Positions 1 to 5,791 of a stretch of DNA of 7,133 nucleotides are shown here, piece after piece. Positions within the stretch are counted from its first letter, which is position 1. Each line of letters starts with the position of its first letter. The notes under the pieces are model-generated. The model had not been told where the DNA came from. It did not search any database and saw nothing but the letters and a program-made list of their open reading frames with translations. The stretch comes from Krumholzibacterium sp965370495 (GTDB lineage: Bacteria; Krumholzibacteriota; Krumholzibacteriia; Krumholzibacteriales; Krumholzibacteriaceae), in the NCBI GenBank assembly GCA_965370495.1, contig CBDUUV010000114.1:1-7133 (forward strand), given 5' to 3'. Made by a program: the position numbers and the translations under genes.

Positions 1-822
1 ACGGTGAAGCAGGTATGCAAACGTCGAGGGAACACCCGAGAAACCAGTAACCCTCTCTTCGACCATTTGATTTACGACAGTGGCAGGATACGCGAATGTA
101 TTATTGACTACGATGGAACCACCAACAGCGAAATGAGTATTCAAGAGCGACTTGCCCATGACATAAAAGAACGGAAGCACGCACATCTGAACATCATCAT
201 CAGTCAATTCGAGATACGCGCAGATAGAGCGGGTATTTGCTATGATATTTCCATGCTGCAGCATTACCCCTTTCGGCTTTCCGGTCGAACCCGATGTGTA
301 TATTATACTGGCAAGATCTGTAGAATCGATATTGAGGTTCACGTTTGATTTTTCCCTGTTGTTCAGAGCATCATCCCATCTGATATAATCAAACGAGTCA
401 ACAGGTTCGGCTTTCGGATCCTTTATTATTACCGCCTTGAACCTGTAATCGTTTAACCCTGTTCCGCGGAGAACTTTCTCGAATTTCGAAGTACAAAGAA
501 TCGCCGCCGCATCGAGCTCATCCAGCAGGGGTTTCAACCCATCAGGCTTGATTTCCGTACTCATGGGTACAGGCACCGCTCCCACCTTGAGTATCCCGAA
601 ATATGTAACAATATATTCAAAACAATTTTCCATGACAAACGGTACACGATCTCCCTTTTTCAGTCCCTTTTCGATAAAAAATCGTGTCAGCTGATTCGCG
701 CTTTCATTTATCCCTGCATAGGTCGCGCGGAGATCATCATGGATAAAGGCTGTTTTTTCCGGCAACCTGTCTGTGCTGTACTCAAGAAACTGATGGAGCA
801 ATTTGATTTCTTCCGGAATCAT
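1..822 (-). CDS. AMP-forming acyl-CoA/acyl-ACP ligase, N-terminal part (gene runs off left edge)
   Basis: This is the first 274 residues of an ANL-superfamily enzyme, which activates a carboxylic acid with ATP to an acyl-adenylate and passes it to CoA or a carrier-protein pantetheine arm. The reverse strand is open from ATG at 822 to the window edge with no stop. Visible motifs are the P-loop-like A3 core YTSGSTGKPKG (residues 175-185), the LPFFYVMG segment (216-223) and GVPSTFAYLL (263-272). An early GDRVPFVMEN-type segment (57-66) is also typical. The Y-G-x-T-E motif, the hinge and the C-terminal catalytic lysine lie outside the window; family members are usually about 500 residues. ATG at 822 is preferred because GAGG lies 6 nt upstream; the in-frame ATG at 834 has its AGGGAA too close. 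It is divergent from the cupin and shares the neighbourhood with a stand-alone acyl carrier protein, so loading of that carrier is plausible. The acyl substrate cannot be read from this part. Confidence 0.93.
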   Translation of the reverse strand, partial: MIPEEIKLLHQFLEYSTDRLPEKTAFIHDDLRATYAGINESANQLTRFFIEKGLKKGDRVPFVMENCFEYIVTYFGILKVGAVPVPMSTEIKPDGLKPLLDELDAAAILCTSKFEKVLRGTGLNDYRFKAVIIKDPKAEPVDSFDYIRWDDALNNREKSNVNLNIDSTDLASIIYTSGSTGKPKGVMLQHGNIIANTRSICAYLELTDDDVQMCVLPFFYVMGKSLLNTHFAVGGSIVVNNTFAYPATVVNQMVEERVTGFSGVPSTFAYLLHR

Positions 823-1090
823 TTTTTTCCTCATTTCCCTGTACAATATCAAGGCTATCCATGCCATACGCCATGATAACCCCAGACCCGTTTACGCGGC
901 GGACCCCGTTTCCTGATCTCCAGCCAGAATCATACCATATTCCGCAAGATCCTGAAACTGCAAGTAAAAACAGTTTGCTTTGCTGTTCTTTGGCAATAAA
1001 TGGGGGAACTTTCTCCATATTATCCCTTGTCATTCCATACACGTCTGGATTACCCTGGAACATCACCATTATTTTCTGAAAGGTAATAAT
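823..1090. other. Divergent intergenic region between ligase and cupin
   Basis: These 268 nt separate two divergently transcribed genes and should contain promoters for both. Short open frames exist on both strands here, but none resembles a protein family or has a good ribosome binding site. On the minus strand there is a candidate extended -10 (see separate entry). On the plus strand a TTGTCA at 1027-1032 could be a -35, but no convincing -10 follows it. AAGG at 1080-1083, 7 nt before the ATG at 1091, is the cupin ribosome binding site. Confidence 0.5.
926..957 (-). promoter_or_regulatory. Possible extended -10 promoter for the ligase gene
   Basis: Read on the minus strand, TATGAT occupies 934-929 and is preceded by TGG, giving an extended -10 (TGn-TATGAT). 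The region 17 nt upstream (TTTCAG at 957-952) is a poor -35. Transcription would start near 922, leaving a leader of about 100 nt before the ATG at 822. The call rests on motif matching only. Confidence 0.3.
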
Positions 1091-1450
1091 ATGACAGCTC
1101 TTAAGATAATGAAAGCGGTGGAAGTCGAAGAAAACGAAGTGACAATGGAAGGCGCAGAGAAGGTCACAATCAGGTGGCTGATCTCAAGGGATGACGGAGC
1201 ACCAAACTTTGCAATGAGGCTTTTTACCGTTGGGCCCGGTGGCCACTCGCCGCTGCACAGTCATGCCTGGGAACACGAGGTCTATATCCTGGAGGGCGAG
1301 GGAAAACTTGTTTTCGAGGGAAAGGACAACCTTTTCTCCGCCGGCGACTTCATATTCGTTCCAGGCGGGAAGAAACATTCATTCATCAATTCAGGCGGTG
1401 GAGATATGAAGTTCCTCTGCCTGGTTCCGAATGATCGTACGAAGGTATGA
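1091..1450 (+). CDS. Small single-domain cupin protein
   Basis: A 119-residue protein forming one complete cupin beta-barrel. Cupin motif 1 is seen as G50-x5-H56-x-H58-x4-E63 with a following glycine at 69. Motif 2 is seen in full as G85-x5-P91-x-G93-x2-H96-x3-N100. H56, H58, E63 and H96 are the expected divalent metal ligands, so the metal site is intact. Single-domain cupins include dioxygenases, isomerases, decarboxylases and ligand sensors; nothing here selects one. An open frame extends upstream to 980, but ATG at 1091 is chosen because AAGG lies 7 nt before it and the protein then has the usual small-cupin length. No signal peptide is present, so it is probably cytoplasmic. It is divergent from the acyl ligase, and the gene after it appears to have its own promoter, so it may be monocistronic. 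Confidence 0.9.
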   Translation: MTALKIMKAVEVEENEVTMEGAEKVTIRWLISRDDGAPNFAMRLFTVGPGGHSPLHSHAWEHEVYILEGEGKLVFEGKDNLFSAGDFIFVPGGKKHSFINSGGGDMKFLCLVPNDRTKV

Positions 1451-1451
1451 A

Positions 1452-1480
1452 TTGACAAAAGCCCTTTTCGAAATTAACTT
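1452..1480 (+). promoter_or_regulatory. Possible sigma70-type promoter for the outer membrane protein gene
   Basis: A perfect TTGACA -35 at 1452-1457 begins 1 nt after the cupin stop codon. At 16-17 nt spacing there is only a weak -10 (TTAACT/TAACTT, 1474-1480, three of six consensus matches). The expected start site near 1487 would put the leader hairpins at 1506-1543 close to the 5' end of the mRNA. The -35 is convincing; the -10 is not. Confidence 0.4.
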
Positions 1481-1505
1481 TTAACCATACAAGTGGTTTG
1501 AGTGA

Positions 1506-1543
1506 TCAGGAAAGTGGCCATGTGTTTCCTGACTATCAGGAGA
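1506..1543 (+). promoter_or_regulatory. Leader with two mutually exclusive hairpins
   Basis: The octamer TTTCCTGA at 1525-1532 is complementary to TCAGGAAA at 1506-1513 (8 Watson-Crick pairs, 11-nt loop). It is also complementary to TCAGGAGA at 1536-1543 (8 pairs including one G-U, 3-nt loop CTA). Both stems cannot form at once. The downstream stem ends 2 nt before the AGGAG ribosome binding site at 1546-1550, so its formation could limit ribosome access. The pairing is read directly from the sequence; a regulatory role is inference. Confidence 0.4.
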
Positions 1544-1545
1544 AT

Positions 1546-1558
1546 AGGAGTATTCATG
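1546..1558 (+). promoter_or_regulatory. Ribosome binding site fixing the outer membrane protein start
   Basis: AGGAG at 1546-1550 lies 5 nt before ATG at 1556. The longer in-frame alternative from GTG at 1502 has no ribosome binding site and would bury the signal peptide behind 18 extra residues. Confidence 0.75.
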
Positions 1559-2350
1559 AAAAAATTTGCAGTTATCTCCCCGATTGTTCTTGTCTGTTTC
1601 ATCGTTTCGAACGCTATGGCTGCTTCTTCGCTGTACAAACAGAAAAAATATTTCGGGCCCATCCCTCAAAACAGTTTCAACATCAGCATCGGCTTTATTG
1701 ATGGGCCGAACGCCGACTATCTGAACGAGTACCTGGCCAATCTGGCCGTTACCGGTAACCTGGAGTTTGGCGGAAACGTCGGAGGTGGCGGAGAATATTT
1801 CTACGATGACATTAAAACTGTCCCATACGTTTCGTTGGGATATGAAAGAATGATCTCCCCGCTTCATTTCCTGAGAGCTACCCTGTCATTCGTTTACCTG
1901 AAATCTGAGGGCTATGGTAATTACAATACCGGGAATCCTATCACCTACCTCGATGTTGAACGCACTTTTAAGGTATACTATCTGTCTCTGGACCTCGGGT
2001 TTGCATATTACCTGGCCGAGCCGAAGGTTCACACACTGGTTCCGTATGTCTCCGGCGGGTTTTCTTCCGTATTTCCGATGGTACGCCTGGAAACCAGTTT
2101 GGCCCTTGAAGATGGAAACCCTTATGACAGCCCGGAGCTGGACATCTCTCAGAACAGTTTTGAGCCGGGAATCCATATGGAATTCGGGATAAAATATTTC
2201 ATCACAAACAGGTATGCCGCAGGCATGGAAGGCCGTTACCAGATATCGCAGAGCAAGTTCAAGGTTCATACGCCGTACTTCAATAACACGAGCCTGGACA
2301 TCGATTACAGCGGATTGTCGCTCTCCATCAACTTATACTATAATTTCTGA
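1556..2350 (+). CDS. Outer membrane beta-barrel protein
   Basis: A 264-residue secreted protein. The N-terminus has the classic Sec signal peptide pattern: MKK, a hydrophobic stretch (about residues 5-18), and an AMA cleavage site after residue 22. The mature part has alternating hydrophobic/polar stretches rich in Tyr, Phe and Gly, separated by polar, glycine-rich or acidic loops, as in transmembrane beta-strands. Examples are the YVSLGYERM, VYYLSLDLGFAYYL and HMEFGIKYF segments. The chain ends LSINLYYNF, with the terminal phenylalanine and aromatic spacing recognised by the Bam assembly machinery. The size fits a small 8- to 10-stranded barrel like OmpW/OmpX-type proteins, but I see no motif that fixes a family or ligand. 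It is probably transcribed from its own promoter. Its link to the downstream enzymes is unknown. Confidence 0.85.
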   Translation: MKKFAVISPIVLVCFIVSNAMAASSLYKQKKYFGPIPQNSFNISIGFIDGPNADYLNEYLANLAVTGNLEFGGNVGGGGEYFYDDIKTVPYVSLGYERMISPLHFLRATLSFVYLKSEGYGNYNTGNPITYLDVERTFKVYYLSLDLGFAYYLAEPKVHTLVPYVSGGFSSVFPMVRLETSLALEDGNPYDSPELDISQNSFEPGIHMEFGIKYFITNRYAAGMEGRYQISQSKFKVHTPYFNNTSLDIDYSGLSLSINLYYNF

Positions 2351-2484
2351 TGGAACCTGAGCCCTTCGGTGTTATTGCCGCATGCAGCATTTGTTCATCC
2401 CGGCGGGTGCCATGGAATGTCCCGGGCAGCAGTAACATTTACAGAATGATTGAAAGAACCAGACTTCCAGACAGGAATGAATAA

Positions 2485-3132
2485 ATGAACAGTGAAAGCA
2501 TTATCAGGATCGGAGAACTTGTCGTAGGCCCCCTGGCGACTAATTGTTATCTGTTATCATGCAATGAGACTGCCGAGACGATCATCATAGATCCGGGCGG
2601 TGACGCCGAAATAATCAGGGATCATATCAAAGGTGAAAAACTAAAGCCTGTGAGTGTTCTTCTCACTCACGGACACAGCGACCATATGGCCGCGGCGGCA
2701 GAGCTGATGAGGTATTTCGGCATCGGCCTGATCATGCACGGAAAAGATATTGAGACGATGAAAAAATCTGCCGAGGACGCGCCTCTCTGGGGTCTGGGAC
2801 AAGTCGAGTGCCCCGATGCCGAAACTCTGGTCACATCGGATGACACGATCGATTTCGGAAAAGTATCAGCAACTATTATCGAAACACCGGGGCATACTCT
2901 TGGTGGAATCAGCATTTATATCGATGGAGTGGTCTTTGTCGGAGATACACTTTTTTCCCGGTCAATAGGCAGGACTGACTTTTTTGGAGGGGATATGGAT
3001 ACGCTGCTGAATTCCATTCGTTCGAAGCTGTTTATACTTCCCGCGGAAACAACCGTATTATGCGGCCATGGGCCGTCTACATCGATCGGGGTTGAGAAAA
3101 GCCAGAACCCATTCCTTAATGGACTTATATAA
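2485..3132 (+). CDS. Metallo-beta-lactamase-fold hydrolase, glyoxalase II type
   Basis: A 215-residue, single-domain MBL-fold hydrolase. The metal-binding signature is THGHSDH (residues 61-67: H62, H64, D66, H67). It is followed by H137 in TPGHTLGG, D154 in GDTLF and H195 in CGHGPST, which completes a two-metal site. The ending IGVEKSQNPFL is characteristic of the YcbL-like glyoxalase II group, which lacks the full C-terminal glutathione-binding domain of classical GloB. Such enzymes hydrolyse thioesters such as S-lactoylglutathione; the physiological substrate of many is unknown. AGGA lies about 8 nt before the ATG. Lying 167 nt before an acyl carrier protein, it might act on a carrier- or CoA-bound thioester, but general detoxification is equally possible. 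No signal peptide is seen, so it is cytoplasmic. Confidence 0.93.
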   Translation: MNSESIIRIGELVVGPLATNCYLLSCNETAETIIIDPGGDAEIIRDHIKGEKLKPVSVLLTHGHSDHMAAAAELMRYFGIGLIMHGKDIETMKKSAEDAPLWGLGQVECPDAETLVTSDDTIDFGKVSATIIETPGHTLGGISIYIDGVVFVGDTLFSRSIGRTDFFGGDMDTLLNSIRSKLFILPAETTVLCGHGPSTSIGVEKSQNPFLNGLI

Positions 3133-3299
3133 TATTTTTCCGCGGGGCGCCGGGTGGCAAACAATCGCTTGCCCTGTCGTTTTCGGTATTTTTGGACTTC
3201 TTCTTGCTTCTTTTTGCCCACGATGTCAGAATATCATGATTCTCGCCAGTGCGCTCGACTGGTTTGTTCATAACGGTTTTTAGATTCGGGAGGACATTT
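3133..3299 (+). other. Intergenic region before the acyl carrier protein
   Basis: This 167-nt gap is the longest between the plus-strand genes. It contains a GC-rich patch (3141-3155) and a weak stem of GGCAA (3156-3160) with TTGCC (3169-3173) around an 8-nt loop, with T-rich runs further downstream. This is too weak to call a terminator. No convincing promoter was found, but the length allows a separate transcription start for the acyl carrier protein gene. Confidence 0.3.
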
Positions 3300-3302
3300 T
3301 TG
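3288..3302 (+). promoter_or_regulatory. Strong ribosome binding site with TTG start for the acyl carrier protein
   Basis: GGGAGG at 3288-3293 is followed by 6 nt and then TTG at 3300-3302. This places the carrier protein start exactly where family alignments expect it. The in-frame ATG at 3249 would add 17 residues and has no such site. Confidence 0.8.
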
Positions 3303-3545
3303 GAGATCAAGGAAAAGATCAGGGGATTTATCGTTGAGAATTTTCTTTTCGGCTCGGATGACATGTCGCTCGGTGATGACGATTCTTTTCTCGAGTCGGG
3401 GATTATAGATTCAACCGGAATCCTGGAAGTAGTAGGATTTATCGAGGATGAATTCGATATCGAGGTGCTGGATGAAGAGCTGGTTCCGGACAATCTGGAT
3501 TCACTGAACAAACTCATTTCGTACATTGGCCGGAAACAGGGTTGA
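3300..3545 (+). CDS. Acyl carrier protein (stand-alone)
   Basis: An 81-residue acidic protein with the size and helix pattern of an acyl/peptidyl carrier protein. The modification site lies in GIIDSTG (34-40), with S38 the expected phosphopantetheine attachment serine. Housekeeping AcpP has DSL at this point; DST-type sites are seen in specialised carrier proteins. Helices II and III are represented by the ILEVVGFIEDEFDIEV and ELVPDNLDSLNKLISYI segments, with a conserved acidic surface. The start is TTG, chosen from the strong ribosome binding site. It is not next to fatty acid synthase genes, so it is probably not the cell's main ACP. Its neighbours (the ligase at the left edge, an MBL hydrolase and two PP-loop enzymes) suggest a carrier for a specialised acyl or amino acid unit. 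A phosphopantetheinyl transferase is not in the window. Confidence 0.92.
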   Translation: MEIKEKIRGFIVENFLFGSDDMSLGDDDSFLESGIIDSTGILEVVGFIEDEFDIEVLDEELVPDNLDSLNKLISYIGRKQG

Positions 3546-3640
3546 CCTTCTGGTGCTCCTGTTACTTTTGTCGAAGAAAGACCATGTTCGTTCAGGAATC
3601 TTCTGAAACCATCATACACATGGGGAGAGGAATCAGGTAA

Positions 3641-4612
3641 ATGGAATTCAACCGGAACATACTTGATATCGATGCTGAAAAACTCTCGGAACAGCTTATC
3701 GGTTTCATAAGCGATCAGGTAAAAAACATATTCCACAGGAAAGGGATCATCATCGGCCTCAGCGGTGGAATAGATTCCGCCGTCAGCGCGGCCCTCTCCG
3801 TCAGGGCACTTGGTACTGACCGTGTATTCGGCGTAATCCTTCCCGAGGAGGATTCAAGCCCGGACAGCTGCGAGTTCGGCCGTAAATGTGCTGAATCGCT
3901 CGGAATCCGGTACCACGAAGTCGGAATCACTCCGATGTTGGAAAGTTTTGGCGTATACGCGAAAAGAAATTCGGTTGTGGAAAAATATTTTCCTGAATAC
4001 AGGGGTGATCTCAAATTCCGCCTGACACTACCCCGGGACTTTCTCGACCGCGACAGGATCAGCGCCTACCAGCTCGAGGTGCAGAAAAAGGACGGCAGTA
4101 TCGAGTCAAAACGGCTCGCCCACAAGGATTACCTGAAGATGATGGCCGCCAATAATATCAAGCAGAGAGCCAGGATGATACAACTCTATTACGAAGCTGA
4201 GAAAAGACATTATCTCGTTTGTGGAACAACCAACTTCCCGGAAACTATCCAGGGGTTCTTCGTAAAATTCGGCGATGGCGGAGTCGATATCGAACCGCTG
4301 ACAGACCTGTACAAACAGCAGGTTTTTGCGCTCGGAAGATATCTGGGTGTTCCCCAGGAAGTCATTGACCGCGCTCCCAGTCCTGACACATACAGTCTTC
4401 CGATCAACGACAGGGACTTCTACTTTCACATGCCATACGAAACACATGATCTTGTTATGTATGCCATGCTGAACAACGTGCCTGTTGAAAAAACAGCCGA
4501 AGTCACCGGGCTTACCAGGGAACAGGTCGCAAGAGCATGGAAAGACCTCGAAAGGAAAATAAACGCAAGCAAAACATTAAGGATGCTGCCACCAGCTCCA
4601 GAGTTAAGATAA
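3641..4612 (+). CDS. NAD-synthase-like PP-loop enzyme, ammonia-dependent type
   Basis: A 323-residue homologue of NH3-dependent NAD synthase, which adenylates nicotinic acid adenine dinucleotide and amidates it. The ATP-pyrophosphatase loop is SGGIDS (41-46). Family segments NIKQRARM (172-179), LVCGTTNFPE (192-201), KFGDGGVDIEPLTDLYK (209-225) and LGVPQEVIDRAPSPD (235-249) are all present, and the end KTLRMLPPAP matches the usual NadE C-terminus. There is no glutaminase domain, so ammonia must come free or from a partner. Two things are odd. It is longer than usual single-domain NadE (about 250-275), with an extra charged stretch around 115-165. The region that normally carries the Thr-Asp-Glu motif reads INDRDFYF (255-262). 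Placed between an acyl carrier protein and another PP-loop enzyme, it may be a paralogue acting on a different carboxylate. True NAD synthesis cannot be excluded. Confidence 0.88.
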   Translation: MEFNRNILDIDAEKLSEQLIGFISDQVKNIFHRKGIIIGLSGGIDSAVSAALSVRALGTDRVFGVILPEEDSSPDSCEFGRKCAESLGIRYHEVGITPMLESFGVYAKRNSVVEKYFPEYRGDLKFRLTLPRDFLDRDRISAYQLEVQKKDGSIESKRLAHKDYLKMMAANNIKQRARMIQLYYEAEKRHYLVCGTTNFPETIQGFFVKFGDGGVDIEPLTDLYKQQVFALGRYLGVPQEVIDRAPSPDTYSLPINDRDFYFHMPYETHDLVMYAMLNNVPVEKTAEVTGLTREQVARAWKDLERKINASKTLRMLPPAPELR

Positions 4613-4714
4613 TAAAATATTAATTGCCTGTTTTTGACACTATTGATTCAGGTCCTGTCCCGGCGCGCGGTGGCTCCACCGGAAATGGATCTACCGGATC
4701 GAAAGGTTAGGAAT
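4613..4714 (+). other. Intergenic leader with a GC-rich hairpin
   Basis: This 102-nt gap contains an inverted repeat CGGTGG (4668-4673) / CCACCG (4676-4681), most likely forming a 5-bp stem with a 4-nt loop. It sits about 20 nt before the AAAGG (4702-4706) that probably serves the next gene. No T-run follows, so it is not a typical terminator. Open reading continues through here from a TTG at 4634, but that extension has no ribosome binding site or family similarity. Confidence 0.3.
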
Positions 4715-5725
4715 ATGAAAAGATGTTCTCGATGTGTACTGCCGGAAACATACCCCGGGATCCAGTTCGACGAAGAAGGCGTCTGCAATTTCTGCAGAAT
4801 GTTCAAGGGCAGAGAACGACTCAGGAAATCCATGGACAAATACCGGAATCGTTTCGAAAAACTCCTCGCTGAAAAGAAAACACCCGGCGGCGAGTATGAC
4901 GCCCTGATGGCTTACAGCGGGGGTAAGGACTCGACATACACCATGGCAGTGCTGAAAAAAGAATACGATCTTAACTTCCTCGCGATGACGCTCGACAACG
5001 GGTTCATATCACCCAAATCACTGGATAATACCCGCAAGGTAGTCGAGGGGCTCGGCGTGGACCACATCATCTACAAGCCAAGGCTCGATACGCTCAGCAA
5101 ACTCTTTAGCCACAGCGCGGAAAAGGATCTCTACTCGCGTAAGGGGCTGGAACGTGCCAGTACAATCTGCACGACCTGTATGGGAATAGTCAAATTTGTA
5201 GCACTGAGGTTCGCTATAGAAGGCCGGATACCATTTATCATATATGGATGGTCCCCGGGGCAGGCCCCTGTCGAGGCTTCGATCTTCCGCAACAACCCCA
5301 CGATGATCAGAACAATGCAGGAACAGTTTACGGGACCTATGAAAAAAATCGTTGGAAACGCGATCAACAGTTATTTCCTGACAGATGAACATTTCGCGAC
5401 TCCGGAACGTTTTCCTCACAACATCAGCCCCCTTGCCTTCCTCGAATATGATGAAAAAGAGGTCTTCGAACAGATCAAGTTGCTTGGCTGGGAAAAACCG
5501 GACGACACCGACCCGAACTCGACGAACTGCCTGCTCAACGCGCTGGGGATAGATGTCCACAAGAAACGTTTCAGTTTTCACCCGTATGCATTCGAACTGG
5601 GTGGACTGGTTCGCAGCGGGTATATGGACAGGGAAGAAGCAATCAGCAGGCTTGAGGAAGCACCCGACAAAAAAATCGTGGAAATGATCAGAAAGAGGCT
5701 CAAAGACGCTTCCAGCCGATTCTAG
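4715..5725 (+). CDS. Zinc-ribbon PP-loop enzyme, N-acetyl sugar amidotransferase (WbpG/PseA)-like
   Basis: A 336-residue protein of the PP-loop ATP-pyrophosphatase superfamily. It starts with a zinc-ribbon-like pair, C4-x2-C7 and C24-x2-C27, in the phrase RCVLPETYPGIQFDEEGVC, which is typical of the WbpG/PseA group. The ATP loop is SGGKDS (68-73). Further conserved points are LDNGF (93-97), C152-x2-C155, IPFIIYGWSPGQAP (172-185), and C272 in the C-terminal third followed by a helical end. WbpG/PseA enzymes use ammonia from a HisH/HisF-like partner to convert an N-acetyl sugar to an acetamidino sugar; no such partner is in the window. The arrangement of N-terminal zinc cysteines, CxxC and a distant single cysteine also resembles sulfur-transferring TtuA/TtcA enzymes. 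ATG at 4715 is chosen because AAAGG lies 8 nt upstream and the protein then begins with the family's usual MKRC. Confidence 0.85.
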   Translation: MKRCSRCVLPETYPGIQFDEEGVCNFCRMFKGRERLRKSMDKYRNRFEKLLAEKKTPGGEYDALMAYSGGKDSTYTMAVLKKEYDLNFLAMTLDNGFISPKSLDNTRKVVEGLGVDHIIYKPRLDTLSKLFSHSAEKDLYSRKGLERASTICTTCMGIVKFVALRFAIEGRIPFIIYGWSPGQAPVEASIFRNNPTMIRTMQEQFTGPMKKIVGNAINSYFLTDEHFATPERFPHNISPLAFLEYDEKEVFEQIKLLGWEKPDDTDPNSTNCLLNALGIDVHKKRFSFHPYAFELGGLVRSGYMDREEAISRLEEAPDKKIVEMIRKRLKDASSRF

Positions 5726-5791
5726 AACCAGATTAGTTGATTCCACGGCCAGTACCTGATACATATTCTGGAAAGGGATTACAACCTGAAC

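Noticed and set aside
4..348. Plus-strand open frame at the left edge
   Set aside because: It lies antisense to the acyl ligase, whose motifs are unmistakable on the minus strand, and its translation resembles no family.
782..1069. Minus-strand open frame upstream of the ligase
   Set aside because: It overlaps the ligase start in another frame, has no family features, and sits in the region expected to hold divergent promoters.
861..1079. Plus-strand 72-residue open frame before the cupin
   Set aside because: No ribosome binding site, unusual composition and no recognisable domain; better explained as intergenic sequence.
980..1090. Longer N-terminus for the cupin
   Set aside because: The extra 37 residues are unlike the family and a good ribosome binding site precedes the ATG at 1091.
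1502..1555. GTG start for the outer membrane protein at 1502
   Set aside because: No ribosome binding site, and it would place 18 residues before a textbook signal peptide.
1481..1867. Minus-strand open frame over the outer membrane protein start
   Set aside because: It is antisense to a gene with a clear signal peptide and ribosome binding site and looks like a shadow frame.
3156..3173. Stem GGCAA/TTGCC after the MBL hydrolase as a terminator
   Set aside because: Only five pairs around an 8-nt loop, and no T-run directly after the stem.
3125..3736. 203-residue minus-strand open frame
   Set aside because: It covers the acyl carrier protein and the start of the NAD-synthase-like gene in antisense; its serine-rich composition mirrors the acidic codons of the real gene.
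4634..4639. TTGACA resembling a -35 box before the amidotransferase-like gene
   Set aside because: No acceptable -10 lies 15-19 nt downstream; the sequence there is GC-rich.
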